Of a stretch of 64,000 nucleotides of DNA, positions 32,301 to 42,615 are shown piece by piece (positions within the stretch are counted from its first letter, which is position 1; every line of letters begins with the position of its first letter). Position numbers and translations under genes: made by a program. The notes under the pieces are model-generated. The model worked only from the letters and a program-made list of their open reading frames with translations. It did no database searches and had not been told where the DNA came from. The stretch comes from Sisyra terminalis. Its lineage: Eukaryota > Arthropoda > Insecta > Neuroptera > Sisyridae. The stretch covers positions 23,994,001 to 24,058,000 of the forward strand of contig OY292278.1 of assembly GCA_958496175.1 (NCBI GenBank). Direction: 5' to 3'.

Positions 32301-32441
32301 ACCATCGTGACTTCTTTCCAATTGATTTCCATCTGTGGCACTATCACTAGAAACTTGCCTAAATTGAGCACTCACATATACCAACAGTAGTACGATGAAA
32401 ATTTGCTTAAATTTCTTCCGAACTTGAAATGTGAACTTCAT
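29301..32441 (-). CDS. secreted two-domain JHBP / group-7-allergen-like protein
   Basis: Exons (minus): 32441-32303, 32246-32002, 31565-31323, 31261-31037, 29874-29653, 29597-29301; 456 aa with consistent phases. Residues 1-25 are a signal peptide (IFIVLLLVYVSAQ). The first half has VPVIDIPDPMKVPDM, ESGLRIETLLVNGSYTM and SVGTFLFDSIKPF, the layout of the insect JHBP/Takeout fold. The second half (GYDPYKIDDYNH..., VTGLSGFYRNGN, FNGAGTVDYIIEFLVNILPN, EGPITTRI) resembles insect relatives of mite group 7 allergen. Both folds belong to the TULIP lipid-binding superfamily, so a secreted carrier of a hydrophobic ligand is likely; the ligand is unknown. Start: the Met next to the signal peptide, not the one 12 codons upstream, which would put a basic stretch ahead of it. 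Typical Takeout proteins are about 250 aa, so this is a tandem form. Confidence 0.8.
30111..30200 (+). repeat. GGCATTT short inverted element, copy
   Basis: AGGCGTTTAGAAGCATTATG, then TTACATTTAAAATGCCTTTAA and AACTTTAAATGACTT. Member of a family also seen at 30290-30410, 31875-31948, 38125-38180, 44412-44505, 50935-51015 (minus) and 62660-62720. Within intron 4 of the JHBP-like gene. Confidence 0.55.
30290..30410 (+). repeat. GGCATTT short inverted element, copy
   Basis: AAAAAGGTATTTTGAAATCATTACATTTAATG, then AACTACTTTAAACGACTTC and TTAAAATGCCTTTAAATG; a rearranged copy of the family described at 30111. Confidence 0.5.
30652..30686 (+). promoter_or_regulatory. TATA plus initiator with canonical spacing, no gene behind it
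   Basis: TATATAAG (30652-30659) and TCAGT (30682-30686); the TATA begins 32 bases before the initiator A, as in arthropod core promoters. It lies on the strand opposite the JHBP-like gene, in its 1.16-kb intron 4. No ORF longer than a few codons follows on this strand, so it may be a relic or drive a non-coding RNA. Confidence 0.3.
31875..31948. repeat. palindromic GGCATTT element
   Basis: CTGTTAAAAAAACATTTAGAGG ... and its inverse ending CCTTTTTTTAACAG; about 74 bp, the most compact complete palindrome of the family. Intron 2 of the JHBP-like gene. Confidence 0.65.
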
Positions 32442-32477
32442 TTTTATGAATAACTTTCCACTAAATTTTAAACACAA

Positions 32478-33111
32478 TTATTGCAAATTTTTTTAATCGA
32501 TTCTTTGAATCATTTATCTCGATTCATGGGACGTATTTATTTCGTAAGATCTACTAATTGTTTATCTTGTAGATCTTTATCAATCAGTAGCGCATCTTTA
32601 AACTCAATTTATCTGGGAACTATTTATTTGATTTAATGAAAAGGAATTACTAAGCCTTTGTTCAATTCAAATTGGGCTATTTGGTTTGATTTTATTTTGC
32701 GCTATAGAATATAAAAATGTTTTTTGTGGGTAGTTACTAACTATTTTAAAAAATACAGTTTTGTTAAGAACAATCTTGGCCCAATTAGAATGCCACTGGA
32801 CCTTTAACAAAGGGTCAATAGGTCATATCAGTAGATTATACGTTTTATCTATATTTCAACATCCAATAAACATTTTTGAAGCGGACGTATTCAAAAACGC
32901 TTTTTTCAAGCATGTACAATTATTTTGGACGTCATATTAAAAATAATATTAATTGTTATGAAGTAATGCTGCTTTATTAAAATATAATTATAACAAACAT
33001 AGTGTCTTTCGATTACTGAAAAGTGTCATCCTATTAATAATAGCCTTTAGTACCTAAGTCTGAGATTTACAAATATCTACCTTTTTACAGAATTTTAAAA
33101 TTTACCTCTAA
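32478..33111. other. upstream region of the JHBP-like gene
   Basis: AT-rich, no gene seen. Should include the promoter of the minus-strand gene; no clear TATA-initiator pair was found. Confidence 0.35.
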
Positions 33112-33237
33112 TGAGTGACTCTAGGGTTAATAAAAATCCGTAAATCGATAAATATTAAAAGTTTGCTCGGTACGAGACTCGAACCCAGCATTTACCAGTT
33201 TTGGATTGGCCGCCTTGACCACTCGGCCACCAGAATT
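33112..33237 (-). repeat. tRNA-derived SINE, copy 4
   Basis: On the minus strand: GGTGGCCGAGTGGTCAAGG, B box GGGTTCGAGTCTC, GAGCAAACTTTTAATATTTA, TTATTAACCCTAGAGTCAC. Near-consensus copy. Confidence 0.8.
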
Positions 33238-33559
33238 TTTATTCTTTTGCTTTTTTTTAATTTTTATTAATTGTTTAGTTATTTAAACCTATAAACTTAT
33301 TGGACTTACTGGACACTTCACCTAGTAAGTATTATAACTAAAAGATAACCCACTCAAATTAGAATTTAATACTTTCAGAATGAGAGATAATACACTGAAA
33401 ACTTGCATAAACCTTTATTCTATTAGTTCTCTTAAAAGTCTAATAAAATCTCATGTCTACGTTTTAGATATTAAATGCAAAAGGTCATAAAATTCAGTAC
33501 TTTCAATATTTCAGAAATATTTTGTTTTCTGAGCTTTCAACGACTACTTGAGGCATTAT

Positions 33560-33745
33560 AAATATTAAATAGTGTAAAATCAATATAACAATAAGCAAAA
33601 ATATGTAATTTGTTACCTCTACAGGTAGAGAACAAAGATTGTAAACACTTAATACAAGTGAGTGGAAATCAATTATAATTGCCTCAAATTTTAAATAACT
33701 AATTATTGTCATGATTTCAACTGTCGTTTCATTTGTTAGTTGTAT
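33560..33745 (-). repeat. family X internal-unit fragment
   Basis: On the minus strand: AAATGAAACGACAGTTGAAA, then a diverged TTTGAGGCAATTATAATTG block and CCACTCACTTG, as in the internal units at 15755-15920 and 60425-60600. No terminal repeat. Confidence 0.55.
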
Positions 33746-35638
33746 CCAAGGTTTATAAAATACACAAGTGGTCTCATGCGCTACGTGACGTATTCAGAAG
33801 AAATTTGTACATATCTTTAGACTGATTCAAATTTCAAAATTCTTCGTATGACGTCATTTTTTTTTTCTAATGGGGCTCCTGTGTAATTTATAAACCTTGA
33901 GTTGTATCGGTGTTTATTGTACAGGTAGCTACTAGTTACTTATAAATAGATTCAAGATATTTAAAAGTAGCGCTTATTGTTAGCCTTATACGTAATAACC
34001 AGTAAAGCTTTCCCAAAATTTTACCAGGGGGTTCGCATTCACAATGAATATTTTCGAACAATTTTTTTTTGTTAGTATCAATATTTCCATTGAAATATTA
34101 TTTGGCAGAGTATTACATTAGCTGATGAACTTGAAACTATCAGCAAAGGAAAAAAAACAATTGTCGTTCATATTTATTTAAAATTTACCAACGAAATGTA
34201 AATATTAGCGCCATAAATGATGAAATATGATGGATATTTGAAAGAAACATATATTTTTTTTGAATATTTTAAAGTAGGTGAAAATTCATCAGTATAAAGT
34301 CTCAATTCGTGCAAACTAAGTATAGATACGATGGATCATGTGGCGGACTAAGGCTAAAGCGGGCCCTAGGCAACATTGTAATTCCAGGCTTATCACACTT
34401 GTCGACTTTATCAATCAACGATTCAGTTATTAATTATCAGTTTGGATACGTTTCAGCAATAATTATGAATATCTCGTTTTTCTATAAAAATTAACTATGA
34501 AAATTAAAAATCTAACTTTCGAGCCCCAAAAATTACGGGCCCTGGGCACGAGCCTAGGCCTTAGGTCCGTCCGTGGGTGGACACAGTAGTACTCGCCGTT
34601 CAAAAGAATTATATTTTGTATTTTAAAAATTACAATAATTTATAATCCAACTAATGTCGCAATTATTATTTAATTTAACTGAATAGAGAATTTAAAGTTC
34701 CCATGAGTGTTATAATACTTTATTTAAAAAATACAGATAATAATCAGAATTATAAAAAAAGATATTGGATGAAACGAAAATCTATAGAAATGCACCAATT
34801 GCAAATGAAAGAAGTCCTTATGCATTTCTAATATGATTATAACTTTAGATTCTTATATTTAAAAAAAATAAACTCATCATAAAATTAAATTCATCCATTT
34901 GGAATGTTCATATTTCCTCCATATGAATTAAAAAAAAAATAATAGAGCCTCCCCAAAGTTCGTCAAGATTACCCGGCTAGAAAGATGAACTTTAAAAATT
35001 GGTATTTATTTTTATATTGTTATATTAGATTTCTAGCAAGGGCTAGAAACCTTTCCTGAGAAATATTAAAGAGTTAATATATTTAAGACATATTCAATGC
35101 TGTAAAAATTATTTCCTGTTTATATACTCTCTTAATAGCCGACACAACTACGAGAGGCAAAAAAATTGAATTAAAAAATTTAAAAGTTTTCTTTAGTTTT
35201 ATAGAATATAAATGATATTTATTATTTCCAGTTAAAATTATTTATTTTTCATATTAAAATATATAATCATATGTTCACAATTTATTGAAAACCAAAAACG
35301 TAAATGCCAGAATTTTATATAAAAAAACGTTTATGTGAAGGACGTGAAGTTATGCAATTATAATTGCATAAAAGTGTATTAAAATGAGAAAAGAAACATT
35401 TTGAAGTTATAAGAACTATGATTAATATAATTACAATGATCTTACTGGTAGAATTGCATTTTTGTTTTCAAAAATATGTAATATATTGATTATAAATTAT
35501 ACAGATATAATCAAAAGAAATCATATCTTATTTCAATAATTTACACCCAGTAAATAGTTTCTACTGGTAAGGTCTCTACCGTTTTTACAGTACTTGCGGT
35601 ACTTGCTTAGAAATATTAAAAAAATACATATTTTTAAA
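33746..35638. other. intergenic region before the first ZAD gene
   Basis: AT-rich. A small inverted-repeat element lies at about 34338-34580 (GGACTAAGGC...CGGGCCCTAGGC at left; GGGCCCTGGGCACG...GCCTTAGGTCC at right). Nothing else recognisable. The last part is the promoter region of the first ZAD gene. Confidence 0.4.
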
Positions 35639-37405
35639 ATGACTGAAGAAATTATTATAGTCAATAATTATTCTAATATTTGTCGAGTTTGTTTGATGAA
35701 TGGTGAATTACAGTCAGTATTTAATATAACGACTTTTAATAACAATAATATATCAATAGCTGATGCTATTATGGCATGCGCTTCTGTCCAAGTAAGAAAC
35801 CTAATAAAATTTTAATTATTTAAAATCTATTGTAATTTTCCATTTTAGATCAACATTGATGACCCCTTTCCTCTACAAATTTGTACCAATTGCTTAAACT
35901 ATTTAAATTTAGCTTACAAATTTCGTCAAAATTGCGAAAAAACAGATTTATTGTTGCGAAAAGGATTTGTCTTATCCAACGTTCAAAATGATATGTTGGA
36001 AAATGATTATTTTGAAGAATCAAGTGAGGAATTTCAAGTTAATACTGAGAAAACTATTTTTATATCGGATGAAACTCAAGAAGAAAAAATAATCGAAGAT
36101 GATATAGAAAATTTGAGGCTTCAAATGATCTGCCACGATGAAGTGATAGTTGAAGATGTTAATTCTAGTACATTACAGCCAGTAGATGAAGAAAGAAATC
36201 GGAAGACGGTGTCATGTACGAAATGCTTTAAAGATTTTACTTCAAATCAAATTAAAAGTCATATGAAAATTCATAAAAATAGAAAATGTTTGGTTTGTAA
36301 TATTTGTAAGCAGCAGTTTAGTTTAAGTTGTAATCTTCGTCGTCATATGATGTTACACACTGGTGAACAGCCAAAGACACATTCAGACAATAAGCCATAC
36401 ACTTGCCACATTTGTGGCCAACAATTTACCTTCAACTGTAATTTACGTCGTCATATAATGACCCATACAGGAGAAAGGCCGTACACATGTCCAGTTTGCA
36501 ACAAAGGATTTATTCAATCCAATAATTTAGTGAATCATATGCGAATTCACACCGGCGAAAGTCCCTTCAAATGTGAAATTTGCCAGAGAAAGTTTCGTAA
36601 ATCGTCTAATTTGCGGAGTCATGTCGAAACGAAACACGGAAATGGTAAGAATCGTAAAAAAAATGGCAACAAAGGAAAAAATAGGACCGTATCGGATCGA
36701 GAGTATCTCTGCGAAATTTGTCGAAAAACATATTTATCTAAAGGAGCACTTAAAACTCACATGCTGATTCATGGAGATAAGAAGTTTCTTTGCAGCGAAT
36801 GCGGAAAAGGTTTTGTCAGCAAACCTTTACTTCAATCCCACAGTAAAATTCATTCAGGAATAAAGCCATACCATTGCACAACATGTGATCGATATTTTTC
36901 CCATTACGTTTCCCTCAAGGCTCATACACTGATTCATACCGGCGAGAAACCTTTTGCTTGTAAAGTTTGTGGAAAATTATTCAAACAACGACATCATTTA
37001 ACATACCACCTAAGAACTCACAGTGGTGAGAAACCCTTCCTATGTTCTGTATGCAATAAACGTTTTTCATTGAATTGTAATTTGATTGTGCATATGCGAT
37101 TACATTCTGGAGAAACGCCGTTTTTATGCTCCACATGTGGAAAAGGTTTCTATGATTCAAGCAGCATGAAAAAACATTTTCGTGGACATGCAAATGATAG
37201 TAAAATCTCGTCATCTGAAAAATGTAAACCACAAAAAGCGACACAAGCCAAAAAGATGTTAACCAAATCAGCTTTAAAAGAAGGGTTGAAAAAGCAAATT
37301 CAAAGAGATTGCCAAGATGTACTTGGAATTGATTATGATTGTACTGCATCAATTCTTCAGCTGCAAGAAAACCACAGCCAAATTTCCCTTTCGAGTAATG
37401 TTTAA
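35639..37405 (+). CDS. ZAD-C2H2 zinc-finger protein A (11 fingers)
   Basis: Exons 35639-35791 and 35849-37405; 569 aa. N-terminal ZAD: CRVC (first Cys pair) in exon 1, CTNC (second pair) in exon 2, with IADAIMACASVQ just before the intron. An acidic linker (EESSEEF, EEKIIEDDIE) follows. Eleven C2H2 fingers run from CTKCFKDF to CSTCGKGF, many joined by TGE(K/R/Q)P-type linkers, and a basic break (GNGKNRKKNGNKGKNR) separates finger 5 from finger 6. By family knowledge ZADs homodimerise and these proteins bind DNA in the nucleus as transcription or chromatin factors; the target is unknown. Close paralogue of the gene at 40.06 kb. The start is the ATG 12 codons before the first ZAD cysteines; an upstream in-frame ATG (35594) would add 15 residues. 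Confidence 0.9.
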
Positions 37406-37474
37406 TGGTAAAAGAACAACTTAAGGGTAGTTTTAATTAATTAGGTTTGCTCTAATTTGTATCTAATGGATCTC

Positions 37475-37480
37475 AATAAA
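37475..37480 (+). terminator. polyadenylation signal of ZAD gene A
   Basis: AATAAA 70 bases after the stop codon, followed by a T-rich stretch. Confidence 0.55.
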
Positions 37481-37904
37481 GTATTTTTAGTCTAAAGTTT
37501 ATAGTATTTCTATTTAATTAAATCTAATTATTTTTTTATATTTTCATTACAAAGTAACCAACGTAATAATGAAATATAATTAAGGTTTTTTGAAAAAAAA
37601 ATTCCCAGGAGATTCAAAATTTTCATGAAATATAGAAACAAGCTATTTAAAATTGAAGGTTTTAAGATTATCGTTTAGATGTTGCACATCGCACATTCAG
37701 TTTCTATAAAATTGGCAAACAAAATTTTCTATAACGTTGCCGAATATTGACGTTGCTAAAAGGAACATAAGCTAAAAAATATACTCATTACTTTTCACAG
37801 AAAGGCATTGTTTTATAATCCGTTGAGAAAAGTTTCCACTCTTAGGAAAAAGCTACCCCTGTGAAGAAACGGCATATAAAAGCATTTTAAATGTTCAAAA
37901 ACAT

Positions 37905-38118
37905 GACTCTCTTGTAGATCGGTCAATATCTGGCAACGCTGCATTTTTTACTTTGTTTTTAATTTAATTCGCAAATAAGTTGGCCCATAATAAAAATGTA
38001 TCCACAAAACTGAAAAATATACCATATTCGAACTGAATCAACAAAAAAATCGCGAATACAATAAAAAAAACATTGTTGAAAATGCAACGTTGCCAGATAT
38101 TAACCGACCTAAAAGGGA
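37905..38118. mobile_element. 220-bp palindromic MITE, copy 2
   Basis: Left: GATCGGTCAATATCTGGCAA; right: TTGCCAGATATTAACCGACC followed by TAAAAGGGACTTGAGCC. Subfamily with the GGTCGGTCAATATCTGG terminus, as at 63.8 kb. Confidence 0.75.
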
Positions 38119-38954
38119 CTTGAGCCGGCATTTTAAATGTAATGATTTTAAAATGCTTCTAAAACCTTTTTTAACAGGGACCTCTTAAAATATTATTGTG
38201 TTTATGCAACCAATAATGCATTGATTTAAATTCCGTGTACAAAATATTTACCAATATCACTTATTTTATTATACGTTTAAGGAGTTAAACCCCATTTGAA
38301 ATTATTATTTCTTCATTAAAATCAATTAAAATATTCAAAATCTATCTTTGATGGAATTGTATTTATCCATTACTAACATGGCAAAGATTTCATAAATTTT
38401 GTATACCATTAATTATTAAGAGGAATTGGAAATATTCTCAGTAATACCATGTATGAACAACGTAAAACATGTCACAAATACATTATGATTAAATCCACAT
38501 GCTATGTGGCATAGTTTAGTTCAGTTTGATAAAGTATATCATTCTTAAGGATAATTTAGAAATGCGAATGTTCTATAACTCTTTTACAACTCACGAATTA
38601 ATAACGGAAATCAAATAACTATACGACAATGATACTTTAAGTTCGTTTATTTAGATGGAAGTTTAATCTTCTATACACAATATACATATTTGATACATTG
38701 TAAAAAAATGCAATTCTATTAATAATTTATTATTATAAATTGCAACTCAGAGAATATGATTACGGTATAGTATAAGTAAAAATTGTCCGATGAATCAGTT
38801 ACAAATCTATCAATATAGATAGCTGTTACTATAGTATTAAAATATATAATTAATAATTAAACGCCACTTAATACAAATTGGAAGTTCTTTTCTACAACTT
38901 CTATTGCGTCTACATTGTTAACAGCTATCTGCACGAATAGATTGTGAATACTAA
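38119..38954. other. 3' region of the calcyclin-binding-protein gene
   Basis: Starts with a partial GGCATTT element (about 38125-38180). The rest is AT-rich 3' UTR or intergenic DNA; a minus-strand AATAAA is at 38726-38731. Confidence 0.35.
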
Positions 38955-39755
38955 TTAAAATGAGGGTAACTCGGAATTTTTATTGCTATTTTCAGTCCAA
39001 GCTTTCGCAATAGTTCGCTTCATTTCATCATCACCGGTTTCGTACATTTTTTTCATCATATTCATAAGACTGGCCGATGGGTCTTTGGCATCATCTTCAT
39101 CGAATTTAGGCATTTTGGCTTCCTTGGCCTTTTTCTCCAGTTCAGTGATGAAACCCCAATGAGTAGATTTGGTCTTAGTCATGGTGATGATGATGCGATC
39201 ACGTTTCACTTTCCAAGAACTCGACGCAGGAACGATGGGTTCTAGCAAATTTTTGATTGTGAGAATGTAATCTTTGTTTTCCAAGGCTTTGACGTTTAGT
39301 TCTAATGAGCGATCGGTAAAGTTGCAGAAAACATTCTCAGGTGGGATGTCTTGCACGTTTTTGAGGTCGACAAATACTTTAACGGACGTATCGGTTTGAT
39401 CCCAAGCTAAAGAAATATGTTGGTGATTATTTGTAATTTCATTTTTAAATAACGAATGAAAAAGCTTTACCATAGTTATTCAATTTAACTTGATAGCATC
39501 GGGATGTTGAACTAGTTGTTGGGGCTCCAGTAGTTGTGATGTTTTTCTGACGTTCGTTTTCAAGTTGAATTTCAATTGCCTTCAACTTATGTATTTCTAT
39601 ATTTAAGATGTCTTTCACTTTCGGTCGAGCTGAATTTCCAACGAAAGATTGGAGCTCTGCGATATCTTTTCTAACCTGAAAATGTATTACAAATTATTTT
39701 TTTTCCAACAATAAATGATTTTGATTAAACTATGTACCTCTTCCAAATTGTTCAT
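38955..39755 (-). CDS. Cacybp: calcyclin-binding protein / Siah-interacting protein
   Basis: Exons (minus): 39755-39738, 39675-39471, 39406-38955; 224 aa (human 228). Residues 1-55 are an N-terminal helical hairpin (MNNLEEVRKDIAELQSF, KLKAIEIQLENE). A CS (p23-like) domain follows, from NNYAWDQTDTSVKVFVDL to RDRIIITMTK. The C-terminal SGS domain has DPSASLMNMMKKMYETGDDE then MKRTIAKAWTE, nearly as in vertebrates. Known role: scaffold linking Siah1 and Skp1 in ubiquitylation of beta-catenin, binding S100 proteins and Hsp90-type partners; in insects the partners are less clear. First exon codes only six residues. The start codon lies 307 bp from the divergent ZAD gene B, so they may share a promoter. 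Confidence 0.93.
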
Positions 39756-40062
39756 AACGAAAATTTCAATTAAAACACAACTGTAATTTTAAATATTTAC
39801 GATAGAACCGCTTTAAATGCTTTTAGGATTGAGCTTGTCTCTGGAACTTTCTGTGCTTTACAAGGCTTTCTCGATTATTCTGTAGATGCACGTTGTGTTT
39901 ATTGTTAAAGATTACCAAGAAAAGAATGGCATATATTATTTTATGAAAGAAGAAGGGAGAAACCTAGTTAACCGAACCTGTTACCTAAAACCGTTTAATG
40001 TATATAAAAGTAATATACAATTTTTGGTAAAAATACAAAATTTACTACAACGACCATAAAAA
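39756..40062. promoter_or_regulatory. putative shared bidirectional promoter
   Basis: 307 bp between the start codons of the calcyclin-binding protein (minus) and ZAD gene B (plus). AT-rich with no TATA box at a fitting distance on either side. Shared regulation is inferred from spacing only. Confidence 0.45.
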
Positions 40063-41363
40063 ATGTCAATTACCGTAGTTCATAATGAGTATCATGAAAG
40101 ATGTAGAGTTTGTTTGAAAATTGGAAAAAGTGGTGAATTACAATCGCTTTTCAATGACAAAATTGAAAACATACTAATCGCAGAAGCCATAATGGCATGT
40201 GCTTCAGTTCAAGTATAAAGAAAGAAAATATTTTAAAACAAGCCGATAATATCAATATTTTATTTTAGATCATCCAAACTGATGATTTACCTTCTCAAAT
40301 ATGTAAAAACTGTTTAATTATGCTCAACGAAGCTTACATATTTCGTCAAATTTGTGAAAAATCTGATCATCTTTTAAAAAACATATCTCTAGCTGACCAT
40401 TCTTTGGATGAAGAACTACCGAATAAACTTTTCGACGATGAGGTACAAACTTGGAAGTTTCAATCACCAAAAAGTATACTTTTTAATACAAATAATGACA
40501 TCGCTAAACCAGAGATGAACTTACAAAAACGTGACCTAATCCGAAAAAAAAGAAAGCGACTTGCCGTAAAAGAACGATTTGAAAAAGAAAACTACCAAAG
40601 TAACCCGTGTGAATATTGTAATAAATTAATCCCCTCGTCTAAAATTAACACTCACATGCGAACGCATCTAAATAAACGAACATACGTTTGTGATATTTGT
40701 GGGAAAATGGTGTTATGGAAAAGTAATCTTCAACGTCACTTACTAAACCACGCACAAGAACCTAAAACCGAAAGAAAAAGATCTATCAAATGTGCCGTTT
40801 GCAACCAAGGCTTTACTGATGAAAACAACCTCTCAACACATATGCAAGTCCATACCAATCAAGCTCCATTTCAATGCGAAATTTGCCACAAAGGGTTTTT
40901 ATCAAAGGGCAATTTTAATAGACATAAATTAATTCACGGAGAAAGAAAATTCCACTGCAACAATTGTGGGAAAGGCTTCAAGAGTGAATCTCAACTGAAA
41001 TTTCATGGCAAAATTCATCTTGAAACTAAACCATACCAATGTGCTATTTGTGATAAATCTTTTTCCTACCTCGACGCTTTAAAAGTTCACACTCGTGTTC
41101 ATACTGGCGAAAAGCCATTCTCTTGTCATATCTGCGGTAAATTATTTAAACAAAGCCAACATCTCTCAACACATATGCGAATTCATACTGGAGAAAAGCC
41201 ATATAAGTGCTCTGTATGCCAAACGGGTTTTGCAGCTAATTGTAATTTGACAGTGCATATGCGATTACATTCTGGCGAAATGCCCTATTTATGTCCCACA
41301 TGTGGTAAAGGGTATCATAATTCCAGCAGCATGAAAAGACACTACCAAAAACATTTCTCATAG
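40063..41363 (+). CDS. ZAD-C2H2 zinc-finger protein B (9 fingers)
   Basis: Exons 40063-40212 and 40269-41363; 414 aa. ZAD: CRVC in exon 1, CKNC in exon 2; the junction IAEAIMACASVQ / IIQTDD closely matches gene A. Nine C2H2 fingers from CEYCNKLI to CPTCGKGY, the last six with good linkers (HTGEKPF, HTGEKPY). The linker is basic (RDLIRKKRKRLAVKERFEKE), a possible nuclear-localisation signal. The final fingers (CNLTVHMRLHSGE, CGKGYHNSSSMKRH) match gene A almost word for word, so the two arose by tandem duplication. Probable DNA-binding regulator; target unknown. Confidence 0.9.
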
Positions 41364-41447
41364 ATCACATACGATTATTTTGCCAAGTATTATAAACAAA
41401 TATTGCGCTAAAAATATTCTACATAAGTACCGAAAGATAATCGTGAA

Positions 41448-41453
41448 AATAAA
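41448..41453 (+). terminator. polyadenylation signal of ZAD gene B
   Basis: AATAAA 85 bases after the stop codon. Confidence 0.5.
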
Positions 41454-41792
41454 TTTAAAAAAAAGTATTTTTGACTTATTACTTCAAATTTCGATTGCCA
41501 AGCAATCCTTATCATTAGTCATCAAGTAGTATATTGGATCTCTATCACTATTATAGAATGATTCGATAGTTTTTTTTTTTTAAAATGTGGATCTAGTCCA
41601 AAATCGCTTCTTTTAAAGTAGGGGAGATATTTCGAATAATGAAAGCTTTAATAGAAATTTTAAAACGGGGAGACATATTTTTCATATAACAATTATTCTG
41701 CACTTATTGTGGTACAAAATTAATTTGTGTATATATAATATGTGTAATACTGTAACTAAATTAACTCAAAACTTACTTTTAAAAAACAGACT

Positions 41793-41943
41793 CTTTTTTG
41801 ATACTACTCCTCACAAGATCTACATTTTCTTCTGACCTAGCTGTTCGTGGTCTCCAAATACGGGAAAGGTCATCTACAGAACCGTGTTTGTCAAAATGAT
41901 CCATTGAGTGACGAATCATCGCCTTCGAGGGGGCATCTTTAAT
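41793..41943 (-). pseudogene. HTH (DUF4817-type) transposase fragment
   Basis: On the minus strand about 50 codons read open: DKHGSVDDLSRIWRPRTARS followed by EENVDLVRSSIKKE, preceded by KAMIRHSMDHF. This matches the helix-turn-helix segment 'F..(T/H)GSV.DLPRSGRP(R)T.RSEEN' found in many insect mariner-like or DUF4817 transposon proteins. The catalytic domain is absent. The rest of 41364-42615 shows no other gene. Confidence 0.6.
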
Positions 41944-42615
41944 GTTAAAATGGTAACGATATGCTCACTGAGTTCTTACAATTGAACTAGTGTAGACTTC
42001 CGTTAGGCTCTATCCCAACGGAAAGTATTACGGACAGAGATCAGCTGCTTTAACTACAACGAAATGTAATGTGGAGAAGAGTGAGCGAAGGAGACTATTG
42101 ATGCGCGATGCGAATGGAGTGTAAGAGAGTTCTCTGGACCAACGAAAATATTTCACCGATCAGCATTCTTAATATATAGACATTGGTTCTCAAAGTAAAA
42201 CTGAACCGATTTTGGTGCATTGTAACGAGATTTATTTTTCCATGATAAATTTTCTCACTTACGTGTTTAGAAAAACAGAAAAAGAAAAGTTCATTAGGTT
42301 CATAATTACAAAAGTTATAGCACGTTCAAACCTCTTCGTGGCTTTGGCCTTTCTGTAGCAAATAGTAACAAATAATAATATTAAAAGAAATTACGATAGA
42401 GTTTCATAATATAGTAATATATAATTGTCTTTACTATAAATTTGAACCAAAAAGTTCTTTAGCGTTACGGAAAATTTAATTTTATATGATCTAATTCCTC
42501 ACCTCTTGTATGTATTGTTGTTTAAAATTCGAACTTTCAAGCCCAACTACATACATTAAATAGTTCAATTAATGTAAGCAAGTGCAAGAGATAATAATAC
42601 ATTTTGACAACAATA

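Noticed and set aside
36981..37352. 123-codon minus-strand ORF over ZAD gene A
   Set aside because: Antisense to the zinc-finger repeats; its composition follows from the finger codons.
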